DNA of 11,044 bases from contig CAIYXG010000045.1 in NCBI GenBank assembly GCA_903930035.1, positions 1 through 11,044 of the forward strand, in the 5' to 3' direction. The notes below the pieces were generated by a model, which saw only the letters and a program-made list of their open reading frames with translations, was not told where the DNA came from and searched no databases. This stretch comes from an uncultured Actinomycetes bacterium. GTDB lineage: Bacteria; Actinomycetota; Acidimicrobiia; Acidimicrobiales; Microtrichaceae. The translations under genes were made by a program, and so were the position numbers. This document shows positions 4,138 to 10,651 of the stretch, in pieces; the stretch's first letter is position 1; every line of letters starts with the position of its first letter.

Positions 4138-6339
4138 TCAGCCCGGCGGGAGCGTGGTCGGCGCGGGCGGGAGCGTCGTGGGCGGACGCGTGGTGGTCGG
4201 GGCCGGCCGGGCCGTGGTGGTCGGGGCGGGCACCGTGGTGCTCGACGCCGGGACCGTCGACGAGGTCGACGAGGTCGTCGTCTGCCCGGGCACGGTCGTC
4301 ACGGCCGACAACGACTGGTTCAGGATCGTCTTCCCTGCGTTCGCCGCCGGGTACTTGCAGGGGCTCTGGCCCTTGGTGGCCTTGTTCATGAAGTCGCGCC
4401 AGATCGTGGCCGGGAAGCTGCCGCCGGTGACCTTGCGGCCCTTGTAGGTCTCCATCGCCCGGGGCTGCTGGTAGCCCATCCAGACGGCGGCGGTCAGGCG
4501 GCACGTGTAGCCCGCGAACCAGGCGTCCTTGGAGTCCTGGGTCGTGCCGGTCTTGCCGGAGGCCAGCGTCCGCAGTGCCGCGCCCGTGCCCGTGCCCTTG
4601 CTGAGCACTCCCTGGAGGACGTTGGTGACGGTGTCAGCCACCTCCTTGGCGATCACCTGCTGGCCGGTCCGGCCGGCCTCGCCGTCGTAGAGGACCCGGC
4701 CGGAGGCGTCCTCGATGCGCTTCACCATGTAGGGCGTGCGCAGCACGCCACGGTTGGCAAGCGTCGAGTAGGCCGTCGCCATGTCGAGCACAGAGACCTC
4801 GCCGGTGCCGAGCACCAGCGAGTAGTTGGACGTCAGGGGCGCCGTGATGCCGAGACGCTGGCCCATCTCGGCGACCTTGTCGGGGCCCACCTCCTTGGCG
4901 AGCGCCGCGTAGACCGTGTTGGACGACTTCCACGTCGCCTGCTCGACGGTGAGGACGCCCAGGTCCTCCTTCTCGAAGTTCTTGGGCTGCCAGAGCTTCC
5001 CCGGCGTGGCGTAGACGTTCGGGAACTGCGTCACAGGCGGCGCGCGGAACGGCGACTTCACGGAGTAGCCGGCCTCGACGAACGCAGCAAGGGCGATCGG
5101 CTTGAAGGTCGAGCCCGGCTGGCGGCCCGAGCCGCCGCCGGCGGTCCCGAGCGCCAGGTTGACCTTGTCGGTCGCGTAGTCGCGCCCGGCCACCATCGCC
5201 CGGATCCGGCCCTGGTCGTCCACGGCCACCAGCGCGCCCACCGGGCCGTCGGCCTGGTCGAGCGTGGCGTTCATGGCCTGGACCGCATACTCCTGCAGCT
5301 TCGGGTCGAACGTCGTGTACACACGGAGCCCCCGGGTCTCGGCCGCAGGGCCGAGCTGGGTGCGCACCGACTTCCGGACCTCCTCGAGCCAGAACTCCTC
5401 GCCGGTCCCCGGGTAGCGGATGGAGCCGAAGTCCGACCGCCGCGGGGGCCGCGGCAGCACGGTGACCGTGCCCCCGCCGGCTGCGTCGGTCACCCACGGC
5501 ACCTTGCCGGCCAGCTCAGCCTCCTTCGGGTCGACGAAGCCCTCTGACACCATGCCGGCCAGCACCGAGTTGCGGCGGCGGGTGGCCTCCTCCGGCACCT
5601 TGGCGGCGTCGCCCGACTCGGGCGAGCGGATCAGGCCCGCCAGGTAGGCCGCCTGGTAGAGCTGGAGGTTCTTGACCCCGATCCCGAAGTAGGCCCGGCT
5701 GGCCGCCTCGACCCCGTAGGCCCCGCGGCCGAAGTACACCTGGTTGAGGTAGCGGTTCAGGATCTCCCGCTTGTCCAGCTCACGCTCGAGCTTGACCGCC
5801 AGCACCGCCTCCTTGAGCTTGCGGGTGTAGGTCCGCTCAGAGGTCAGGAAGACGTTCTTCACGTACTGCTGGGTGATGGTGGAGCCACCCTGCTTGGACT
5901 GGCTCGACCCCTTGACGGCCTGGAAGACGGCACGGGCGATGCCGGCCGGGTCGATCCCGTTGTGGTCGTAGAACCGTCGGTCCTCGGCCGCGAGCACGGC
6001 CTGCACCAGCACCGGAGGGAGCTCCTCGTAGCGCACCACGACCCGCTCCTCGTTGGCGGAGAGCTGGGCGATCGAGTTGTCGAACGTGCACTTCCCGGCG
6101 GGCGTGTCGTTGTCGCAGACGAACGTGGTCTCCCGCGGCGGCGCCGCGGACGGGAGCTCGATCGTGTTCAGCGCCAGCCAGACCCCGCCCATGCCCACGA
6201 GCCCCAGGACCAGCGCCAGGAAGGTCAGCCGGCGGAGGGTCCGCGTGCGGCGCGGCCCCGACGCGGGCGCAGCCTTCTTGCGCGCCGCCCTCTGGCGGGC
6301 AGCCGGCGTCGGGGAGTCGGAGGGGGTGTCGTCAGCCAT
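4138..6339 (-). CDS. Class A (bifunctional) penicillin-binding protein, PonA-type
   Basis: Polymerises glycan strands and cross-links peptidoglycan outside the membrane. It has 733 residues. A charged cytoplasmic tail (1-38) leads to one membrane helix (about 39-57). The GT51 glycosyltransferase domain follows (about 85-260), with catalytic Glu119 in LAAEDRRFYDHNGID and GGSTITQQYVKN (151-162). The transpeptidase domain (about 365-650) carries SxxK as STFK (Ser410), SSN (472-474) and KTGT (596-599). The last 50 residues are a Thr/Pro/Ser linker-like tail ending TTLPPAPTTLPPG, probably lying in the wall. Cys75 and Cys84 lie just outside the membrane and could form a disulfide; Cys613 and Cys661 flank the end of the catalytic domain. 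ATG 6339 is the first start after an in-frame TGA and lacks a clear Shine-Dalgarno. It follows the DUF5318 gene, as ponA1 does in mycobacteria. Confidence 0.95.
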   Translation of the reverse strand: MADDTPSDSPTPAARQRAARKKAAPASGPRRTRTLRRLTFLALVLGLVGMGGVWLALNTIELPSAAPPRETTFVCDNDTPAGKCTFDNSIAQLSANEERVVVRYEELPPVLVQAVLAAEDRRFYDHNGIDPAGIARAVFQAVKGSSQSKQGGSTITQQYVKNVFLTSERTYTRKLKEAVLAVKLERELDKREILNRYLNQVYFGRGAYGVEAASRAYFGIGVKNLQLYQAAYLAGLIRSPESGDAAKVPEEATRRRNSVLAGMVSEGFVDPKEAELAGKVPWVTDAAGGGTVTVLPRPPRRSDFGSIRYPGTGEEFWLEEVRKSVRTQLGPAAETRGLRVYTTFDPKLQEYAVQAMNATLDQADGPVGALVAVDDQGRIRAMVAGRDYATDKVNLALGTAGGGSGRQPGSTFKPIALAAFVEAGYSVKSPFRAPPVTQFPNVYATPGKLWQPKNFEKEDLGVLTVEQATWKSSNTVYAALAKEVGPDKVAEMGQRLGITAPLTSNYSLVLGTGEVSVLDMATAYSTLANRGVLRTPYMVKRIEDASGRVLYDGEAGRTGQQVIAKEVADTVTNVLQGVLSKGTGTGAALRTLASGKTGTTQDSKDAWFAGYTCRLTAAVWMGYQQPRAMETYKGRKVTGGSFPATIWRDFMNKATKGQSPCKYPAANAGKTILNQSLSAVTTVPGQTTTSSTSSTVPASSTTVPAPTTTARPAPTTTRPPTTLPPAPTTLPPG

Positions 6340-6363
6340 CGGAGCGGGAGGTCACGCGCACGC

Positions 6364-6382
6364 GCAGACCCCTCCAGTCTGC
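6364..6382 (-). repeat. Hairpin in the leader of the PBP gene
   Basis: A perfect 6-bp stem GCAGAC / GTCTGC closes a 7-nt loop whose minus-strand sequence is TGGAGGG, a Shine-Dalgarno-like string too far (about 33 nt) from the ATG to serve it. A 5-bp hairpin GGGCC-ATC-GGCCC lies at 6400-6412. The 6340-6464 gap otherwise shows no clear promoter, so DUF5318 and the PBP may be co-transcribed or the promoter may be cryptic. Confidence 0.3.
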
Positions 6383-6464
6383 CCGGTCCGGCAGCGACGG
6401 GGCCATCGGCCCGCGCCACGGTCCGGCCGGCCTCTCAGGAACACGGGCCGCAGTCTGCAGGGCG

Positions 6465-6863
6465 TCAGTCGGCGGCCACGCCGAGCGGCACCACCTGCAG
6501 CAGGTGGTTCCACCGGCAGCCCAGGCAGACCTCGACGGAGTAGCAGCGCCGTCCAGGGGCCGACGCCAGCTTCCGCAGCTCGGCCCGGGTCGACACGACC
6601 CGGCCGCCCGCCGGCAGCTTGTTGCCGAACACGAACCGCACGACGCGCAGCTGGCGGTCGCCGCAGACCGGACAGGCCGCGGTCGAGGCCTGCGAGCAGT
6701 TGATGGCGACCCGCATGAGCTCCGGCTGGGCGTCGCACACGTCGTGCTGGCCGAGCTCGCCCGACCGGTACCGGTGCAGGAGCTGGCGCCGGGCGAAGCG
6801 GTAGTCGACGCTGCCCGGTGCACTTCCCGGTCGGCCCGGGGCGTCCGGCTGGAGGAACGGCAC
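6465..6863 (-). CDS. DUF5318 family zinc-ribbon-like protein
   Basis: A 132-residue soluble protein found in actinobacteria, with no established function. Family features: SVDYRFARRQLLHRYRSGEL (18-37), the DVCDAQPELMRVA segment (41-53), then two CxxC pairs, CPVC (64-67) and CLGC (113-116). The second pair is followed by the conserved RWNHLLQVV. The two pairs together look like a zinc ribbon. Chosen start GTG 6863: the frame stays open up to 6995, but the extra residues are low-complexity and overlap the methyltransferase start region. TACGCT lies 6 nt before the GTG, so the mRNA may be leaderless. It sits directly upstream of the class A PBP. I recall the same pairing in Mycobacterium tuberculosis (Rv0049 and ponA1), which suggests a link to cell-wall synthesis. 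Confidence 0.82.
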   Translation of the reverse strand: MPFLQPDAPGRPGSAPGSVDYRFARRQLLHRYRSGELGQHDVCDAQPELMRVAINCSQASTAACPVCGDRQLRVVRFVFGNKLPAGGRVVSTRAELRKLASAPGRRCYSVEVCLGCRWNHLLQVVPLGVAAD

Positions 6864-6978
6864 CCGGGGAGCGTACCTGCCGCCCTGCGCGCGACGACCG
6901 GCACGAAGGACTGAGGATCCGCACCGCGGCGGGAACGGCATCCCCGTGGCGTCGCGGGGCCCGCGGCAGACTTTCGGC

Positions 6979-7800
6979 ATGTCCGACTCGTCCACCCGCC
7001 GAAGCGCCCGCCGTCACCCGTCGGCCGGGAACCTCGACACCAAGCCCGCCGTCGTGCGCGAGGGCGAGGCCCCCTCGCCGCTGCCACCGGCCAGCTTCCC
7101 CCACGGTGGCCCCGGCCGGTCCGACCTGGTGCAGTTCGGCCCCGACCTTGACCACGAGACCCTGCAGCGCCTGCTGGGCGCCGCCGGCCCGGTCGAGGGG
7201 CTCCGCGTGCTGGACCTGGGCTGCGGCGACGGGGCGGCGTCGATCGTGCTCGCCAAGCAGGGCGCCCGGGTCGTGGCCGTCGAGTCCTCGAACGCCCGGC
7301 TGGCCCAGGCCCGGCTGGCCGCGGAGGAGGCCGAGGTCCGCATCGAGTTCCACCAGAGCGACCCGGCCGACCTGGCCTTCGTGCGGGCCGACAGCATCGA
7401 CCTGGTCGTGGCCGTCTACTCGCTGGCGAGCGTCGCCGACCTGGGTCGCGTCTTCCGCCAGCTGCACCGCATCATGCGGCCCGAGGCGGCGCTCGTGCTC
7501 TCGCTGCCCCACCCGATGAGCATGATGCTCGAGCTCGAGCCAGAGGAGCAGCAGACGCCGTACCTCACCCGGACCTTCTGGACCGACCACCCGCTCGGCT
7601 GGCGCGCCGGCGGCGACGAGGGCACCACCTACGTCCACCAGACCAGCGAGGTGTTCACCACGCTGGTGCGCTCCAACTTCCGGGTGGACGCGCTGCTCGA
7701 GCTGGGCCCGACGGGCGACCGCACCAGCATCCACAGCTCTGCGCTGGCGGAGTGGGTGCCGTCCACGCTGATCGTGCGGGGACGCAAAGAAGGGTCCTGA
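6979..7800 (+). CDS. Class I SAM-dependent methyltransferase
   Basis: Transfers a methyl group from S-adenosylmethionine; the substrate is unknown. It has 273 residues. The basic, Pro-rich first 45 residues are probably disordered. The Rossmann core follows: motif I VLDLGCGDGAAS (78-88), an acidic residue after strand 2 (VAVESS, Glu102), SIDLVVAVYSLASV (139-152) as motif II, and LHRIMRPEAALVLSLPHP (162-179). This order is typical of the Methyltransf_11/25 groups. The C-terminal third (EEQQTPYLTRTFW, then TSEVFTTLVRSNFRVDALLE) resembles small-molecule methyltransferases. Neither ATG 6979 nor the in-frame GTG 6946 has a Shine-Dalgarno; ATG is preferred. It is divergent from DUF5318 (115-bp gap) and convergent with the stress protein. 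It looks monocistronic, and its neighbours do not reveal a pathway. Confidence 0.85.
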   Translation: MSDSSTRRSARRHPSAGNLDTKPAVVREGEAPSPLPPASFPHGGPGRSDLVQFGPDLDHETLQRLLGAAGPVEGLRVLDLGCGDGAASIVLAKQGARVVAVESSNARLAQARLAAEEAEVRIEFHQSDPADLAFVRADSIDLVVAVYSLASVADLGRVFRQLHRIMRPEAALVLSLPHPMSMMLELEPEEQQTPYLTRTFWTDHPLGWRAGGDEGTTYVHQTSEVFTTLVRSNFRVDALLELGPTGDRTSIHSSALAEWVPSTLIVRGRKEGS

Positions 7801-7807
7801 CCCCGGG

Positions 7808-7841
7808 CGGCGCCGGGTCGGTCGACGACCGCCGGGCGCCG
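7808..7841. terminator. Bidirectional hairpin between the convergent methyltransferase and usp genes
   Basis: Outer stem CGGCGCC / GGCGCCG (7808-7814 and 7835-7841). Inner stem CGGTC-GAC-GACCG (7819-7831). A small internal loop separates them. It fills nearly all of the 42-bp gap between two converging stop codons, so it can stop transcription from both sides. No U-tract on either strand. Confidence 0.6.
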
Positions 7842-7842
7842 G

Positions 7843-8277
7843 TCAGTCGTCGGCGTTGCGCACGACCACGACCGGGCAGGCGGCGTGGTTCACGACGTGC
7901 CCGGTCACGGAGCCGAGCACCATGCCCAGGAACCCCCCGTGCCCGCGGGCGCCCACGACCACCATGTCGGCGTCGTGGCTGAGCTCGATCAGTCGCTCGC
8001 CCGCATGGCCCTCGACCACCTCGGTCGCCACGTGCACGCCCTCGAGGCCGCCCTCCTCGCGGACCGAGTCCACGGCGGCGTCGAGCATGGTGTTGGAGGC
8101 TGCCGCCAGGTCGGACGGGTCCGGGGCCACGACCTCGTAGCCGGTGCTCATGATGGGGGCGTTGAACACCGCCACCACCCGCAGGAGGGCGCCGCGGACC
8201 TTCGCCTCCTCGGCCGCCCAGCGCAGCGCGTCCAGCGAGTTCTCGGAGCCGTCGACCCCCACCACGATGCCTGCCAT
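7843..8277 (-). CDS. Universal stress protein, UspA family (ATP-binding type)
   Basis: A 144-residue single-domain protein of the alpha/beta Usp fold. It begins MAGIVVGVDGSENSLDALRW, with the N-terminal nucleotide-contact Asp in VGVDGS (6-11). The ATP-binding motif G-x2-G-x9-G-S is intact at 109-123 (GARG, then GS), followed by HAACPVVVVR, the usual C-terminal strand. It should therefore bind ATP and form dimers; roles in hypoxia, starvation or stress survival are family knowledge. Start ATG 8277 has GGAG about 6 nt upstream. It lies 46 nt downstream of the CCA enzyme on the same strand, so read-through or co-transcription is possible, but that gap has a hairpin and a palindrome of its own. 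Confidence 0.93.
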   Translation of the reverse strand: MAGIVVGVDGSENSLDALRWAAEEAKVRGALLRVVAVFNAPIMSTGYEVVAPDPSDLAAASNTMLDAAVDSVREEGGLEGVHVATEVVEGHAGERLIELSHDADMVVVGARGHGGFLGMVLGSVTGHVVNHAACPVVVVRNADD

Positions 8278-8288
8278 TGCCACTCCTA

Positions 8289-8309
8289 CGTCATGACGGC
8301 CGTGCCGTC
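8289..8309 (-). promoter_or_regulatory. Palindrome and hairpin between the CCA enzyme and usp
   Basis: CGTCATGACG (8289-8298) is a perfect 10-bp palindrome, 11 bp upstream of the usp start. It overlaps a 6-bp perfect hairpin GACGGC-CGT-GCCGTC (8295-8309). The hairpin may terminate the upstream gene or shape the usp leader; the palindrome could be an operator. It does not resemble the DosR box that controls many mycobacterial usp genes. Confidence 0.3.
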
Positions 8310-8323
8310 GGCGGTCTGTCCGG

Positions 8324-9751
8324 CTACTGCTCGGTCTGCTGTCCTGCCCCGATGCTGCCACCTTCACGGGCCGCCCACCACGAGTCCAGCTCGGCGAGCG
8401 CCACGGACTGCTCCATCGGGCCGTGCTCCAGACGGAGCTCGAGCAGGTGGGCGAGCGCCTCGCCCACCACGGGGCCCGGGGGGATCCCCAGGTGCGACAT
8501 CACTGCTGCGCCGTCCAGGTCGGGCCGGATCGCGGCGAGCTCCTCCTTCTCCTGGAGCTCGGCGATCCGCGCCGCCAGCACGTCGAGGTTGCGCTCGAGG
8601 CGCTCGGCCTTCTTCTTGTTGCGGGTCGTGCAGTCGGACCGAGTGAGGTCCATCAGGTCCTCGAGGAGCGGGCCCGCGTCCCGCACGAACCGCCGCACGG
8701 CGGCGTCGGTCCAGCCCATCTCGAAGGTGTGGAACCTCAGGTGCAGGTACACCAGCTCGGTCACGTCGGCGGTCATGTCGTTCGAGAACTTGAGCGCCCG
8801 CATCCGCTCACGCGTCATGCGCGCCCCCACCACCTCGTGGTGGTGGAACGACACGCCGTTGTCCCCGATGGCCCGGGTGCGCGGCTTGCCGACGTCGTGG
8901 AAGAGCGCCGCCAGCCGCACCCGCTCCCGCGCCGGCGCCTTGGCCACCACGGCGATGGAGTGCGTGAGCACGTCCTTGTGGCGGTGGATCGGGTCCTGCT
9001 CCAGACGGAGCCCGGCCAGCTCGGGCAGGAAGGTGTCCGACAGCCCGGTGTCGTGGAGGAACCAGAGCCCCTGGCTCGGGTCCGGCACGACCAGCAGCTT
9101 GCAGAGCTCGTCGCGGACCCGCTCCGCCGACACGATCTCCATCCGCGCCGCCATGGTCTGCACGGCCTGGACCAGCCCGGGGTCGGGCACCAGGTCGAAC
9201 CGGGCGATGAACCGGGCGGCCCGCATCATGCGCAGCGGGTCGTCGGAGAACGACTGCTCCGGGGCCACCGGCGTGCGCAGCCGACGCTCGGCCAGGTCGT
9301 CCAGGCCGTCGAAGGGGTCGATGAGCTGCGGCGCGGCGGTCGTCACCTCGAGCGCCATCGCGTTGACCGTGAAGTCGCGGCGGGAGAGGTCGTCCTCGAC
9401 GCGGTCGGAGAACTCGACGTCCGGCTTGCGGCTGTCCTGCTCGTACGCCTCGGCCCGGTGGGTCGTGATCTCGCACCGGTTGCCGTCCACGGTGCAGCCG
9501 ATCGTGCCGAACCGCCGGCCCTGCTCCCACAGCTCCTGGGCGAGGGGCCGGACCACGGCAAGGATCTGCTCGGGGGTGGCGTCCGTCGTCAGGTCGATGT
9601 CGTCGTGCGTGCTGCCGGTGAGCTGTTCGACCGGCACGAACATGTCACGGACGACCCCGCCGACCAGGTAAAGGCGGTGGCCGGCGGCGGCGAACGCCTC
9701 GGCGAGCGGACGCGTCTGTTCGATGACGAGGCGAAGCCGCTCGGGAACCAC
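8324..9751 (-). CDS. cca: CCA-adding-type tRNA nucleotidyltransferase (PcnA/Cca) with HD domain
   Basis: Adds or repairs the 3' CCA end of tRNAs without a nucleic-acid template. It has 475 residues. The class II nucleotidyltransferase head carries YLVGGVVRD (28-36), the catalytic DxD in HDDIDLTT (Asp51, Asp53) and DLSRRDFTVNAMAL (121-134). DDPLRMMRAARFIARF (170-185) is the nucleotide-selecting region. An HD domain carries LFHDVGKPRTR (His285-Asp286), as is common in actinobacterial members annotated pcnA. Poly(A) polymerase activity cannot be excluded. The start is GTG 9751; the in-frame upstream region is Gly/Arg-rich shadow. TAGCCT lies 7 nt before the GTG with no Shine-Dalgarno, suggesting a leaderless mRNA. 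It is divergent from the GNAT/secreted-protein pair, like pcnA beside Rv3909 in M. tuberculosis. Confidence 0.95.
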   Translation of the reverse strand: MVPERLRLVIEQTRPLAEAFAAAGHRLYLVGGVVRDMFVPVEQLTGSTHDDIDLTTDATPEQILAVVRPLAQELWEQGRRFGTIGCTVDGNRCEITTHRAEAYEQDSRKPDVEFSDRVEDDLSRRDFTVNAMALEVTTAAPQLIDPFDGLDDLAERRLRTPVAPEQSFSDDPLRMMRAARFIARFDLVPDPGLVQAVQTMAARMEIVSAERVRDELCKLLVVPDPSQGLWFLHDTGLSDTFLPELAGLRLEQDPIHRHKDVLTHSIAVVAKAPARERVRLAALFHDVGKPRTRAIGDNGVSFHHHEVVGARMTRERMRALKFSNDMTADVTELVYLHLRFHTFEMGWTDAAVRRFVRDAGPLLEDLMDLTRSDCTTRNKKKAERLERNLDVLAARIAELQEKEELAAIRPDLDGAAVMSHLGIPPGPVVGEALAHLLELRLEHGPMEQSVALAELDSWWAAREGGSIGAGQQTEQ

Positions 9752-9758
9752 GGCGCCG

Positions 9759-9764
9759 AGGCTA
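9759..9764 (-). promoter_or_regulatory. -10 element for a leaderless CCA enzyme mRNA (TAGCCT)
   Basis: TAGCCT lies 7 nt upstream of the GTG start, the distance expected if transcription begins at or next to the start codon. No clear -35 hexamer. Leaderless mRNAs are common in actinobacteria, and no Shine-Dalgarno is available to this start. Confidence 0.35.
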
Positions 9765-9839
9765 CCGGTCGGCGCGCCGCCACGGCCGGGTCCGTTGCCG
9801 GCCGGACGGCGCACGCCGGCCTGCCGCGGTGCACCGTGG

Positions 9840-9872
9840 GACCGTTCGGCCGACAGGACGGTCGCCTATCCT
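9840..9872 (+). promoter_or_regulatory. Promoter of the GNAT/secreted-protein pair with an overlapping dyad
   Basis: TTCGGC (9845-9850) and TATCCT (9867-9872) are 16 bp apart; the -10 is good and the -35 weak. The inverted repeat GACCGT-N12-ACGGTC (9840-9863) covers the -35 and spacer, and an 8-bp palindrome TCGGCCGA (9846-9853) lies inside it. Such overlap is typical of repressor operators. The rest of the 9752-9931 gap shows no gene. Confidence 0.4.
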
Positions 9873-9931
9873 CGGGCTCGCCGCGTGCCGCGCCACGGGC
9901 CCGGCGACGCCACGGAGAGACCGCACCGCAC

Positions 9932-10651
9932 ATGAGGAACCGCCAGACGCTCACCGTGGGCACCGACCGGTTCCGGGTCGGGCCCTGGCAGGGGCTGTCC
10001 GACGTCGCGTACCTCGCCGTGGGCGCCGACCCGCCGCGGCCGACGGTCGCCGGGCTCCGTACGGCGCTCGACCGGCTGGCGGCCAACGGGTTCACCCGCG
10101 TGGTCACGGCGGCGCTGCACCCGTCCGAGGCGGTGTCGTTCGAGCAGACCGGGTTCACCGAGCTCGACCGGCTGCTCGTGCTGTCCCACGACCTCATGTC
10201 GTTGGACCCGGACCGGCGGCCCCTCGCCAAGGGCCTGCGCGTCCGCGGCGCGCGACCGGGCGACCGGGCCCAGGCGCTCGAGGTCGACCACCGGGCCTTT
10301 GCACAGTTCTGGCAGCTCGACCGGCCCGGGCTCCGCGACGCCGAGGGGGCCACGCCGGCGCGCCGGTTCCGGGTCGTGGCGGACGGCCGCGACGTCCGCG
10401 GGTACGCGGTGACCGGCCGCTCGGGCCGGCAGGGGTTCCTGCAGCGTCTCGCTGCCGACCCGGACCACAACGGCCGGGGCATCGGGAGCGCGCTGGTCCT
10501 GGACTCGCTCCGCTGGGCCGACCGCCACGGCGTCCGGCGGATGCTCGTCAACACCCAGTTCGAGAACCAGCGGGCCCGGGACCTCTACGAACAGCTCGGG
10601 TTCCGCAGCACCTCGACCTACCTGGTCGTCCTGACCCGGGACCTCCCGTGA
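9932..10651 (+). CDS. GNAT family N-acetyltransferase with a degenerate N-terminal GNAT-like half
   Basis: It has 239 residues. The C-terminal half (about 102-238) is a complete GCN5-related acetyltransferase domain. The acetyl-CoA loop is LAADPDHNGRGIGSALV (173-189), followed by LVNTQFENQRARDLYEQLGF (205-224) and the final strand YLVVLTRDL. The N-terminal half (about 20-90) seems to repeat the end of the fold: VTAALHPSEAVSFEQTGF (58-75), then LLVLSHDL (81-88), aligns with the C-terminal counterpart but has no CoA loop. The first half is therefore probably structural or substrate-binding. Substrate unknown. ATG 9932 has GGAGAG at 12 nt, rather distant. The reading frame is open far upstream, but that part is the shadow of the CCA gene. 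Its stop overlaps the next start (GTGA), so the two genes are translationally coupled. Confidence 0.88.
   Translation: MRNRQTLTVGTDRFRVGPWQGLSDVAYLAVGADPPRPTVAGLRTALDRLAANGFTRVVTAALHPSEAVSFEQTGFTELDRLLVLSHDLMSLDPDRRPLAKGLRVRGARPGDRAQALEVDHRAFAQFWQLDRPGLRDAEGATPARRFRVVADGRDVRGYAVTGRSGRQGFLQRLAADPDHNGRGIGSALVLDSLRWADRHGVRRMLVNTQFENQRARDLYEQLGFRSTSTYLVVLTRDLP

Noticed and set aside
2896..5547. Plus-strand open frame of 883 codons antisense to panB and the PBP
   Set aside because: It is a GC-rich shadow frame: Arg/Gly/His/Leu-rich sequence with no recognisable domain, while the opposite strand encodes two clearly conserved enzymes with full motifs.
6375..6458. 8-bp direct repeat CAGTCTGC (6375-6382 and 6451-6458) between DUF5318 and the PBP
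   Set aside because: Too short and too widely spaced to exceed chance in GC-rich DNA; one copy is explained by a hairpin arm.
6352..7734. Minus-strand open frame of 460 codons antisense to the methyltransferase
   Set aside because: Low-complexity Arg/Ala/Gly sequence without motifs; the plus-strand methyltransferase carries its conserved motifs in order, and DUF5318 explains the rest.
8423..9931. Long upstream extension of the GNAT frame
   Set aside because: It is in frame with the GNAT gene but antisense to the CCA enzyme and has shadow composition; the real protein begins at ATG 9932, after a plausible promoter.
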